A stretch of 64,000 bases of DNA from Ceratorhiza oryzae-sativae (taxonomy: Eukaryota; Basidiomycota; Agaricomycetes; Cantharellales; Ceratobasidiaceae). Where the stretch lies: the NCBI GenBank assembly GCA_030998015.1, contig JARWMV010000249.1, forward strand, positions 372,001-436,000, written 5' to 3'. Positions within the stretch are counted from its first letter, which is position 1. Each line of letters opens with the position of its first letter. Under the pieces are notes generated by a model. It was given only the letters and a program-made list of their open reading frames with translations. It ran no database searches and had not been told where the DNA came from. Of this stretch, positions 11,474 through 21,291 are shown in pieces. The translations under genes were made by a program, and so were the position numbers.

Positions 11474-11600
11474 AATCTCATGCACCAAGGAGGTTAAGGG
11501 CGCTGGACTTGAACCAACGACCTTTCAGCTGATTCAGTATTGTTCGATGAGGTCAGGCTGAGTCAGGCTAGACCCCTTAACCTCTCCGTTACATGAGATT
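11474..11600 (-). ncRNA. tRNA-like hairpin between Rep and the 3' LTR
   Basis: Outer arms AATCTCATG (11474-11482) and CATGAGATT (11592-11600) and inner arms AGGTTAAGGG (11491-11500) and CCCCTTAACCT (11573-11583) are inverted repeats. On the minus strand the 3' half forms a perfect T-arm, GTTGG-TTCAAGT-CCAGC, next to acceptor-like CCCTTAACC. GGTTCAAGTCC resembles a Pol III B box, and a T-rich run follows. I cannot fold a normal D-arm or anticodon arm, so this is a tRNA-like structure or tRNA relic, not a proven tRNA. Confidence 0.45.
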
Positions 11601-11717
11601 GTTTTTCTTTTCTTTGTTGTGGAGGTTATTTAGGGGTGAGGATTTGTCTGCTTCTTCTCAGAAAGCCCCAACCGTTTGGATGGGCATAGCAGAAGTTGTA
11701 CAGTACCATAAATTATT

Positions 11718-13004
11718 CTAAGGGAATACAAAGAATGGCTTTCCTCCTGCATACACCCATTCCACATTTCTTGATACCCATAAGTCCCCTTCTTCCCCCT
11801 CTATGTCCAACCAACATTTCATGATTGCTGACCGGCTATTTCCCAGAATGACTGTTGGCCGTACCTTCATCAATTTCACGTGCGTGTACCTGCCTGTGAA
11901 GTCCACCTCGTACTGGCTCAGGGCCTTGAGCGAGTACTTCCTGTTCGACTGGACCATGTCATCCAGGATCCAAATGTCGGCATCTTCCGACAAGTTGCCC
12001 ATATTCCACACATTGCACATCCGGCTGTGGCAGCCCTTGGATCGTGCATATGCCGTTTTCCCCATTCCAGTTTCTCCTTCTATCACCAGGATGCGATGGC
12101 GCACCCCTCTTCCCTTCTTCTCGACTTCCTCAGCAAACCATCTGTCTGCTCAGTCGATGTGCTCCCGGTCTTCCGGGACCTCTAACTCCACAGGGATTGC
12201 AGGCATGCAACCCTGGTCTTCCTTGTATGTGTACTTGGCATATGCTCGTACCAAGTTCCACGTCGTCACCATCTGGAGGGGGCGGAGGCGCTTGAACGCC
12301 TGGTAGTACTCCTGTTTTGTTGCTGAGGCAACAATCTCCGTCCCATCCTCCAGGTCTGCCTCCATCCTTGACCTTTTTCCGCCCTTTCCCTTTACCAAAA
12401 TCTCCTCCAACCTTTCCAAGGTCAGGTCCCCTGCCATCAGGTCCTCTATCTCCTCGCCATTAGCTCCAACGTCCTTCCAAAGATAGTTGAAGGCTTCCCT
12501 TGCTGGGTTGCCTCCTGGTCCGTCCTTGAGGTCCTTCGGCAGGATGTTGGGGTGTTGCCCCTCGAAGTCCCAGAACCAGGTGTTCTGGGTGTTCCAGCTG
12601 CCCTTCCGCTCCTGACTGATGGAGAGGGCGTGGACATGGAGGGGCCAGGCTGGGTCGTAGTTTGGTTCCTCGGGGTTGTGGTGTTCCACCACCGCCAAAG
12701 TCGCCCAATGATTTGGCCGTTGGCGGCAGAACGCCTTGTATCAGGCGACGAGCCCACTTGAGGGCTGATCGTGTAGCTTCGACCAGGTCAGCAGCACCGC
12801 CCTGGTCTGGATGCGGAACCGAGGGGCCGGCGCGGTTTCAGTCAGCTCTTCGGACCCTCGATCCGTCGGCGTAGGCCGCATAGAAGCGGGTGAGGGGGCT
12901 CGGCTTGATACCGAGGGCACTGGCGATGGCGACGCCGACCTCTGCCCTTCGCTTGATCCGCTTGGCTGGGGTGTTGCCGCGTTCAATCCATTTCCGCTTA
13001 GCAT
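11718..13004 (-). pseudogene. rep: CRESS-DNA-virus-type Rep (HUH endonuclease + SF3 helicase), two in-frame TGA codons
   Basis: A single minus-strand frame of about 428 codons, broken only by TGA at 12743-12741 (codon 88) and 12152-12150 (codon 285). Rolling-circle motifs appear in order: motif I LLTWSK (codons 71-76), HUH motif II HVHA (123-126), motif III YLWK with the nicking Tyr (174-177). The superfamily 3 helicase follows: Walker A GETGMGKT (310-317), Walker B ILDDM (346-350), motif C VILGNS (385-390). Length and order match Reps of circular ssDNA viruses such as gemini- and genomoviruses (known families). A Ser/Pro-rich N-terminus of about 60 residues precedes motif I; a second frame from ATG 13047 overlaps it, so the true start is uncertain. 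The gene lies inside an LTR retrotransposon, in the same sense as gag-pol. Activity as read is impossible without readthrough. Confidence 0.9.
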
Positions 13005-13079
13005 CGTTTACAGTTTTAGAGGTATTTGGGGACTGGGAAGAGAGCATGAGAGTGCGGGTTATCTCGGGCCTTGTGCTTG

Positions 13080-13092
13080 TCTATATAAGCTG
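13080..13092 (-). promoter_or_regulatory. TATA-like box upstream of Rep
   Basis: TATATA (plus strand TCTATATAAGCTG) about 40 bases upstream of the first Rep-side ATG (13047), a plausible core promoter position. Confidence 0.4.
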
Positions 13093-13300
13093 CAAGGTCC
13101 GTTTTGATTGTCACATGACTCCGTCTTGCATTTGTTGTGATCACATGACCTTATTTCGGTGATGACGCATCTCCGAGGGGTGCCCTCCCATCCGTTCCTC
13201 CGCGTCGGCCTTGATCCTCGCTACGCTCGGGGCCTCTCCCTCCCCCACTTGGTCGGTGCCCCCTCTCCGACCCCTCTGGTAGTTAGGGGATAGCGTATAT

Positions 13301-13422
13301 TCACGTGACTAGGCTAGGTCATGTGATTCCTGTGCTTTGTTGTTTGTTTTCTGGCAGGTGGTCACGTGACTAGGCTAGGTCATGTGATTCCCATGCTTTG
13401 TTGTTTGTTTTCTGGCAGATGG
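13301..13422. repeat. Two 61-bp direct repeats with CACGTG in the Rep/antisense-gene intergenic region
   Basis: Units 13301-13361 and 13362-13422 each start TCACGTGACTAGGCTAGGTC and end TTTTCTGGCAG plus four bases, differing at a few positions; a partial third starts TCACATGTC. They lie between two divergent genes and could be promoter elements or iteron-like sites. No TAATATTAC-type nonanucleotide hairpin was found here. Confidence 0.8.
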
Positions 13423-13462
13423 TCACATGTCTGTTGGTGTCACCTGACCAGTCCTTGTTTTG

Positions 13463-14088
13463 ATGTTTGTGCAGGTTATTGTGTTGCACCATGATTTTTT
13501 AATGTTTGTGGTTTTGTTGTTTTCCTTCCTCATCCTGTTCTTTACTATGCGTGTTATTTCCCTTAACTACAATCCCCTTGACTGCACCTGCTGGTCTCTC
13601 CCTGAGGGGGAGTACTGCGCCTACTGTGATGCTGTGTGCGACGCCTCCCTTGAAGACTTCTATCAAGGTGTTGGGGACTGGTTCTTCTGTGGGGTGCCAG
13701 GTATGTGTGTTCGTTCTTTGTCATTCTCACGTAGCTAACTTGTTCTGTAGAAGAGCGCATCCTCCTTGATGGTCAGGCCCATGAGGCCACCCTTGAGCAT
13801 GTCTGGGCGCTCGTTGATCAGGAGTACAAGTCCTTTGAGGAGCGGTCTCACCAGGCTGCTCTTGCCAAATTCTTCGAGGAGGGCTCTGCTCCCTTGTTTG
13901 ATGAGGCTTCGCCCTTTGCAGTGTCTGGTTCTGGGTGTTTCCAGAACTACATGGCCGACTTCCCAGGGGGGGAGGCTCCTTGGCTGCAGCCCACTACCTG
14001 GTCAGTTGTTCAGACCAATAAGAAGGATAACAGGGGCAAGAAGCCCTATACCCAGCCCCTCAAGGGCAAACGTAAAAATAGAGAGTAA
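13463..14088 (+). CDS. Unrecognised Cys-rich protein, two exons, antisense within the chromovirus
   Basis: Exons 13463-13700 and 13751-14088 join in frame across a 50-base intron (GTATGT...CTGTAG) to give 191 residues, or 163 if the in-frame ATG at 13547 is used. The longer form starts with a hydrophobic stretch (about residues 14-29). After the second Met comes a Cys cluster CTCWSLPEGEYCAYCDAVC (a possible metal site), an acidic middle, and a basic tail KGKRKNRE. I do not recognise the family. It is transcribed against the retroelement's genomic RNA, so its intron would not be removed during retrotransposition. It diverges from Rep, the layout of ambisense CRESS viruses, but no capsid feature is evident. 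Confidence 0.65.
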
Positions 14089-14171
14089 AAAGAAATGTAT
14101 TAAGTTTGGTGTGTAAAAGAAAAATAAAAACTCTTATACATTCGGGAGACAATTTGTGGGAGGCAAAGTGG

Positions 14172-14702
14172 TCATATGGGGATTGGTTCCAACAGTGGCA
14201 CCTCCTCCAGAGCTTCGACAAGCTCGTTTTCCCACTGGTCCCAGTCCTGTTTGGCTTCCTCCGCAGCTGGGTCCAGGGTGGGTTCCTTTATTTCTGGCTT
14301 GGCTTCTTCCTCAGCCACGACCAGTGATTCTAGGCTTGATGTAAGGCTTGTCATATCAGTGTCGTAATTGGTGTTTTTGTTTGGGTGCACCTTCACCCAA
14401 TTTCGGAAGTCATTCATGTTTGCCTGCTTTGTCCTGATAGCAGTAAACATCTCATCAGTGGTAGTTGCTTCGAGCAGTCCCACATACGGTGCAGCTGGTG
14501 TCAACTTCCATTCTTCCAGCAATGCCTTTGCCCGGCGCTCCACCTCCCAGTCCCCTCCGTCTGCCATTTGGCCCGTGGCCCTCCTCTGTTGTCTTGCTGC
14601 CTTGGTCACCACGTCGACTGTTGGTCCCACGATATTGTCGACGACATACATGGTGTTCTTAACAAGGCGTTTCTTGTTGTTGGCTTCCGGCTTCCATGCC
14701 AT
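14172..14702 (-). CDS. Unrecognised ORF B, acidic C-terminus
   Basis: 176 codons from ATG 14702. A basic, Gln/Arg-containing N-terminal third is followed by a mixed helical region and a strongly acidic tail (EEEAKPEIKEPTLDPAAEEA...). It overlaps ORF A in another frame, and the two look like one protein split by a frameshift near 14715. It occupies the third-ORF position after pol. No recognised domain. Confidence 0.5.
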   Translation of the reverse strand: MAWKPEANNKKRLVKNTMYVVDNIVGPTVDVVTKAARQQRRATGQMADGGDWEVERRAKALLEEWKLTPAAPYVGLLEATTTDEMFTAIRTKQANMNDFRNWVKVHPNKNTNYDTDMTSLTSSLESLVVAEEEAKPEIKEPTLDPAAEEAKQDWDQWENELVEALEEVPLLEPIPI

Positions 14703-14992
14703 GTCAGGACCCCTAACCTGGGATCCAGGTACTTGTCATCGTCAATCCAGTTCCTTTCATCCCTTAACTTCTTTGGGATGTATACTAGGTTAGCCCCTGG
14801 CAACAGTCGTTCAGCGTACCTCTGGGCGTCTTCCACACTGGAGCAGTACATCCCTGGTTTAGGACGATTTTCCCTGCCAGGGTAGGGTGCTGGCCGCCTG
14901 GTGGTGGGTGGCTGCCGAAGTGGGGCCACCTGATTTTCAGCAAGTGGGGTGTAACGGTTGGGATGTGCGACTGGGTGAGTGACGAAAGGCAT
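14606..14992 (-). CDS. Unrecognised ORF A (probable N-terminal part of ORF A/B)
   Basis: Open from ATG 14992; Pro-rich start, then a globular-looking stretch (CSSVEDAQRYAERLLPGANL ... KKLRDERNWIDDD). A short GT...AG segment at the A/B junction is only 27 bases, too short for an intron, so a frameshift is more likely. Function unknown. Confidence 0.45.
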   Translation of the reverse strand: MPFVTHPVAHPNRYTPLAENQVAPLRQPPTTRRPAPYPGRENRPKPGMYCSSVEDAQRYAERLLPGANLVYIPKKLRDERNWIDDDKYLDPRLGVLTWHGSRKPTTRNALLRTPCMSSTISWDQQSTW

Positions 14993-15078
14993 GTTTTGGG
15001 GTTTCGCAGGTGTGTTGTGGTGCAAGTGAGGTGGTAGAGCAGGCTCTGGCCTTTCTTGGGTATCCTGGATGGCTCTTT

Positions 15079-18000
15079 TTAAAGCTTTCCAGATCCTCGT
15101 TTGGTTCTCTTTGGCCTGCCTTTCGAGTCACCTGAGTGCTGACTTGTCTTGACTGGCATTGGTGCATCTGGTAAGCGCCTTTGCAAGTCATTTAGAACCT
15201 CTTTCATGTCAGCAAACTTGCTGGCACGTTCCATTGTGTCTTCTATTGGGTCGTAGCCCTTCCATCTGATTTGGTAAAACAGCTCGCCATTCCGCCATTC
15301 ATAATTTGCAATGTGGTCCACCTCGTATTCCTCCTCTCCTTTTTCCGTTATGATTGGTGGTGGCTTGGCCTGCCTTCTTCGGAAGTCTTTATCTTCTGTG
15401 AATGGCAAGAGGAGATTTACATGGAATACATTGTGTACACGTATGGTTTTAGGTAGGTCCAGGCGATATGCATGGGATGAGATCTTTTCTGTGATTTCAA
15501 AGGGCCCCCCTTTTTGGTTGTCCAGTTTCTTGGAGGGTCTCTTGGACGAGAGGTTTGTTAGGAGCAGCCAAACCTTGTCTCCTACCTTGAATTCCCTCCC
15601 TTTCTTTTCCATTTGTTGGTGTAATTCCATTGAGGCTCTTGCCTCATCCCATACCTTTTCCATTTGATTACGCATGTTGTCTGCAGCGGTGCCTCAGATG
15701 GTTCTTCTCCCTCTCGGACAACCCATCTTGGGTTTTTTCCATATACTGTTTCAAATGGGGTTTGTCCTGTTGTAGCATTTATGTGGTTGTTATGGCAGAA
15801 TTCGGCAATGGGTAACCATTTTACCCAATCATCTTGTCTATAATTGCAGAAGGTTCTTAAGAACCCTTCTACCCATTGATTTGTCCTTTCCGACAGACCA
15901 TCTGTTTCTGGATGGAAAGCAGTGGAGAATCTGGGCTTTGTCCCAATTCCTTTGTATAGGGCCTTTAGGAATTGGCTGTTAAAGGTTGGCCCTCGGTCTG
16001 AGACAGTGGTTTCTGGGGTCCCGTGATGTCTCCATACTTCCCTTATGAATATTTCTGCCAGTTCTTCTGCATTGGTGCTCTCCAGACATGGTACAAAATG
16101 GGCCTGCCGGGAGAAGCGATCTACAACTGTCAAAATACTGTCGTACCCCTTTGAGACAGGTAATTTGACGATGAAATCATATGCGACATCTGCCCATGGT
16201 TTCCATGGGATTGGTAAGGACTTCAGGGGAGTGCCTTGTTTGTGTCCTTTGCTTCTTTGACACGTTTCACAAGATTCCACGTATCGGTTTACTTGGGCCT
16301 TCATTCCTGGCCAATAGTAATCCCTTGATAGTAATTCTAGTGTTCGGGCTTGTCCCTGATGACCTGCCACTGGGGCGTCATGGCACTCCTCAAGGAGACT
16401 CAACCTCAAGTCCTTGTCATCTGGGATGTAGAGCCTATCGTCATACCTTAATAGGCCCTCCTTCATTTCATACCGTCTAAATTCCTTCTGTACTGAGGGC
16501 GGTAGTTGTTCTTTATTTGCCACACTCAGCCTTAAGGATCTGATAGATTCGTCTTCTTCCTGAGCTTCTTTAAGCTCTTCCCAGAAATTCCCCTGTACTT
16601 CTGCCATGAAACCTATGAACCTTTCTTCTGGAATCATGATCTGTGGTTCCATAGGGGTATCCCCATGGTCGCTCCTTCTGGAAAGGGCATCTGGCTTCTG
16701 TGAGAGTTTCCCTGGTCTATACACAATCTGAAAATTGAAGGGTGCCAGAGTGAGATACCATCTGGCATGCCTTCTATTCCACATCTGGGCATTTTGCCAG
16801 TACTGGAGGTTCCTATGGTCAGTGTATATCACAATAGGTTCCTCTGTCCCTTCTAAGTATAACCTCCAGTGCTCTAAGGACCTAACAATTGCAAGCAACT
16901 CCTTGTCGTAGGTGTCATAATTTTTCTCTGGTGGGGTGAAGCTCTTCGATAGGAAGGCAATTGGATGCAATCGGTTGTCATCACCCTTTTGGCTTAGTAC
17001 CGCCCCCATGGCCACTCCTGAGGCGTCTGTTTCCAGTATGTATGGCCTGTTTGGGTTTGGGTGGATCAGGACTGGTTCTCTTGCTACTGCTTCTTTGATA
17101 GCTTCAAATGCTTCCTGTTGTTTTCTTTCCCACAGGAATTTGACATCTTTTTGGGTGAGATCTGTGAGGGGTTTGGCTAAGGTACTAAACTTCTCTATCC
17201 ACCTTCTATAGAACCCCACGAAGCCTAGGAAGGCTTGGACTTCTTTTACTGTGTTAGGTTCTGGCCATTCTAGAACTGCCTTTACCTTTTCCTTTTCCAT
17301 CGATATCCCTTCTGGGGATATGACAATTCCAATGAAGCTTACCTCCTTCACAAAGAACTGACACTTGTGTGGTTTGAGGAAGAGGTGGTTTTCCCTCATT
17401 CTTCTTAACACTTCCCTGACATGTTGTACGTGTTCTTCCCTGTTTCTGGAAAACACTAGTACATCGTCCATGTAGATTACCACATAATCGTCTATTATAT
17501 CACGGAACTTTTCCATCATGAACCTGGTAAAGGTTCTTGGTCCTTCTTTTACTCCGAATGGCATGACCAAGCATTCAAACTGGCCTTCTCCTGTCCTGAA
17601 AGCTGTTTTCCATTCGTCTCCCTCTTTTACCCTGATGTTGTTGAACCCCCATCGAACATCCATTTTTGAATAGATGGTTGCATCCTTCAGTCTCTCAATC
17701 AATTCTATTTGGATTGGAAGTGGAAACCTGTCTGGCTTGGTGATGTCATTCATCTTATGGTAGTCGACTACCAACCTAAGCCCTCCATCTGCTTTGTTCA
17801 CATAGAAACAGGGTGCAGCTACAACTGACTGGCTGGGCCTTATTTTCCCGTTTCTTAGTTCCTCCTCTAGGTACTCCCTGAGCGCCTTTGTTTCTGCTGG
17901 CGACATACTGTACCTCTTTGCAGGCTTTGGCAGCTCTGCTCCCTCGATCAGGTCCATTTTGAAGTCTAGGTTACCTCGGTGGGGTGGAAGTTCTCGGAAA

Positions 18001-18491
18001 CCTTCTTCCCCAAATAGGTCTTCAAAATCCCTAAATTCTTCTGGGATTTGTAGGCCTTCACTTGCTGCCCTTGCCTTGATTTTGTTTGGGTATGAGATGG
18101 TAAGGTCTTTCCAATCTATGATAGGTTCTGCTTCTTCAAGCCATTCTTTCCCTAGGACTATGTCTGTGTCACCTAGGGTCATTACATAAAGGGAGCATTT
18201 TAGTGTCTTCCCTTCCACTTCGATGTTTAGTTCTGCCCTTTCTTCTATGGCATCCTTGATTTCATTCCCATCAATGGCCACAATTGATTTCTTGTGTTTG
18301 AGGGGAGTGGTTGGGATCCTTTTTTCCCTTGAATAGGCCTTATCGATGAAGTTGGTTGAAGATCCTGAGTCAATCAGCGTCTTAGCTGGTTCCATGATTC
18401 CCTCTACCGTAGTGTATATTATTGATTGATTACTAGACTTCTTGAGGTAACATACATCTGCGGTAGGGGTTATATTGGGGTCCTCCAACAT
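15079..18491 (-). pseudogene. Chromovirus pol: protease, RT, RNase H, integrase, chromodomain
   Basis: Near-complete polyprotein. Residues from 18491: protease LIDSGSS (39-45), RT with VVDYHKMND and catalytic YMDD (340-343), RNase H TDAS (488-491), integrase zinc residues H703/H711/C740/C743, and core D772, D832, E868 (DD35E spacing). One frameshift near 15690 moves to the frame 15675-15079, which holds the GPY/F-like module and a chromodomain (YQIRWKGYDPIEDTMER). All catalytic residues are canonical, unlike the older gypsy elements here. The chromodomain would direct integration to modified histones (known for chromoviruses). It follows gag and lies upstream of the extra ORFs. Confidence 0.92.
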
Positions 18492-18499
18492 GGAAGTGG

Positions 18500-20336
18500 T
18501 AGGACCAATTAGTTTTCCGACTCAGAGCTGCTTTCTTCCTCAACTTGTCTGCTGGCCTTCCCTTGTATCTTAGCTTTGTCTAGGTCCACTGGCCTCACAC
18601 TCCTTCAGGACATGCCCTGATTTACCGCATTTGATACAGAGTCCTTCTTTCCTTCGCCTGTCCTTTTCACTGTTTGGTATCCTTACCATGTTGTTGGTTT
18701 GGGTGTTCCCCTGTTTGCCACTGGTCCCTAAAGGCTTGTTCCCCCCTTGTTTGTATTTCGCTGGTGTCCAGGTTGAATTTGATGAGTTGCTGGTCCTTGT
18801 ATTCATTTTCTGGTTTGCAAACTGCATGTCATCCATTTTGCAGGCAAAGTCGATTAATTGATCTAAGGTATATGATGGACCTTCAGCCTCATTTGCCAGT
18901 ACTTCAATCCTTAAGATCTCTTGTCGTACTTCGGGTTTTAACCTTCCCTGAATTGGTCCTTGAGGGCTTCCTGGTTCCAGTCTACCTCTTGGATCAGGAT
19001 CCGGAATTGGGTAGCATAATCCAATGCACTCTTGGTCTGTGTTAATTTCCTTAGTTTCCGGATGGTCTTTTCCTTTATGACTGGGTCATTAAAAGCATCC
19101 AGGAATCCCTTCCTGAAATCCTTCCAGGATGCAAGAATACCTGTGTGTTCGCCTGCTAGTAGTTTCCGGCGGTAAGGTTGTGCCCAGTTTGCTGCTTCCC
19201 CATCCTCCATGTTCATTAGCACAGCAGATATCTTTTTTCGGTCATCAAAGGCTGATTCGTCATAGTCAGCAAAGAAAAGTTCCATGCTGATTATGAAGTT
19301 CTCTGCTTCCTTCCCCTTTTTCCCATTAAATTTGCTGGGTCTCCCTAGTCTCGCCTCCTTAGGAGTGTGGTTTGCAGCAAGGGTAGGTTGGTTTGCTTGG
19401 GATGGAGGTTCTGTTCGGGGTCTTATTGTGGACTCAGCCTGGAAGGTTCTTCCCAGAAAGGGTGTTCGTACTGGGGAGGCTGAGGGGGATCGTGAGGGGC
19501 TTCCTATGACCACCCTAGTTCTTCCCCTGGTTTCTTCTGTCCTTTCCCTTGGCCTTCCTGCTTCAGTTGTTTTCCAGAGCTCATTTCCTAGATCGGTTAC
19601 CCGTTGTTCTAGTGCGATTAGGATTCCCCTGTGTTTTCAGTTTTCTTCTCTAAGCTTTCGAGCTTTCGCTCTTGCATTCCCAGTACCGGTTTATTTCCAT
19701 GGAGATGTCCTTTAATTCTTTTATCAGGTTCCCCATTTCTGCTTTTAGGTCGTCCTGGTTCTTTGCCACATAGAGGACATTTTTGTTGGATGTTTCCATT
19801 GACCTTACCATCCAGTCCATTTCCTTCTTGTCGGGTTAGTGATATTTGACACTGATTTATACCTGTGATTGCCTTTTCTAGTTCCCTATGATTATTGTCT
19901 CTAAGTTCCTTGAGCCCCGCCCTGATGGCTGTGGCAATGGTGTGAATAGGGTTGGCAGTGGCTATGGCTCCGGGACCTGGCTGGGGTTGTGTCCTTGCCT
20001 CTTCCGCCAAGGCCGTGCCTTGTTCGTATATGGTTCGGGTCATATCTTCTACCTCATCCCTCTCTGGATTTGAGATATCTTCTGGGTCTGGATTTATCAG
20101 GTGAATTGGCGGTTGAGGGCTGCGGAGTGGTATTCCCCCTATTTCCCCTCCCAGGATGGGGGCCCGAGTGGGGTTGGGTTGAGCCACTGGTGTGGGTTTT
20201 GTGGCAACCCCCCTGGCATTCCTTGGAGGGTCTCATCTGGGTTACCTTCAGCCTCTGGGGAAGCAATGGGTTTGGGTGATTGTGGCCTACTATTTGCCAC
20301 TCTGCTTTGAGATCGAGTTTGTGGTCTCTGTGACAT
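18500..20336 (-). pseudogene. Chromovirus gag, several frameshifts
   Basis: Starts at ATG 20336 (MSQRPQTRSQSR), then continues in three other frames: 20187-19618, 19513-18938 (a clear retrotransposon gag core: FNGKKGKEAENFI ... WKDFRKGFLDAFNDP ... YATQFRILIQEVDW) and 18836-18570 with zinc knuckle CIKCGKSGHVLKEC. It ends with an acidic Ser/Glu tail near 18500. Pol begins in a different frame, so normal expression may have used frameshifting, but the other shifts show decay. Confidence 0.8.
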
Positions 20337-20458
20337 AGTTTCTTTATGTTCTCTTATGTATCACAGGAGTTAGCTGGTTTTCTGTGTACTCAGCCCTTAG
20401 TATCTGTGCAGTATACTTATGTTCGCCACTAGTTAAGTTAAGAGCTTGCTTTATAATT

Positions 20459-21126
20459 GTGACCCTCTGGAGGCTCCCTTGTGGAGCACTTAAGTAGTGG
20501 CTGCGTTGACGGTTTGGTGCTATGCAGTATGTATTAGCGTTCTAGTTACAGTGTTTGCTATGGTCTATGGTGGTTGACAAGATAAAGCAAGCTGAGGCGT
20601 CCAGTCTTGCTTTATCCTCCTTATATATACCTGTGGCTGCGGTGGCTGTGGACGTATGATCTAAGCACACTCCGCAGTAGGTGTAGGTTATGTACAGTAC
20701 TACAGGTTAGGTAATTGTTTGTCTTAAGTTTGTGCAGCTCCAAATCTTATAGAGCCGCGCAAGGTCCGAGGGGTAGGCGCTGAGGTCACGTGATCCTGCC
20801 GTAAGCGCCGAGATCACGTGACAACTCGCTCCTCGCTCCAAGTAACATGGGAGAGAAATGCTGGAGCGAGTTCAGGGTAACCACTGTAGGCGCTGAGGTC
20901 ACGTGATCATGCTGTAAGCGCCAAGATCACGTGATAACTCGCTCCTCGCTCCAAGTAACAGGGGAGAGAAATGCTGGAGCGAGTTCAGGGTAACCACCGT
21001 AAGCGCCGGCTAAGCGCCAAGGTCACGTGACCTTGTTTATGGCTTGTTCCGCTTAGGAAAAATGCCATAAATCTGTAGAAATATTTGATTGTTTTGTTAT
21101 GTCCATTTGACGGGTCATAACATTAT
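20459..21126 (-). repeat. Chromovirus 5' LTR (668 bp)
   Basis: Near-identical to 10631-11412 but with two rather than three internal tandem units (20775-21001). Confidence 0.9.
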
Positions 21127-21291
21127 GTGTCACTTGCCATCTTTGCCCCAAATAGTATTTAAGCAAGTCTGTGAAGCGTCTCTGGTCTCCAAAGCACTTT
21201 ACCCCATCTATTCACCCATTTCACTACTCTGAGACTCAGTATTTCCCTCTAGGGATTTCCCCCAGCCATCTACACATCATCAATTATGACA
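21127..21291 (+). mobile_element. Solo LTR-X inserted in gypsy-1 gag, 3' part
   Basis: Continuation of 10419-10630 beyond the chromovirus, beginning with the GTGTC duplicate and ending AATTATGACA. Confidence 0.75.

Larger units (their letters stand above)
10631..21126 (-). mobile_element. Ty3/gypsy chromovirus carrying a Rep gene and extra ORFs
   Basis: A 10.5-kb element, sense strand minus. LTRs at 20459-21126 (5') and 10631-11412 (3') are near-identical except for one tandem-repeat unit. The 5-bp duplication GTGTC flanks it (10626-10630, 21127-21131), and the uninterrupted target sequence can be seen in related LTR-X copies. A polypurine tract (plus strand CCCCCCCTTTGG at 11413) adjoins the 3' LTR. 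Order in sense direction: gag, PR-RT-RH-IN-chromodomain, unknown ORF pair, antisense Cys-rich gene, Rep, tRNA-like hairpin, LTR. CpG is abundant, so it is much younger than its surroundings, though gag-pol has frameshifts. Confidence 0.92.

Noticed and set aside
12838..13047. A 69-codon minus-strand ORF from ATG 13047 (NDAKRKWIERGNTP...) as a separate gene.
   Set aside because: It overlaps the Rep N-terminus in another frame and ends before motif I. It may be an alternative Rep start, but cannot be shown to be its own gene.
13048..13460. Searched for a geminivirus/genomovirus-type origin stem-loop in the Rep intergenic region.
   Set aside because: No TAATATTAC-like nonanucleotide in a hairpin was seen; GTATATTCACG at 13295 is only a weak resemblance.
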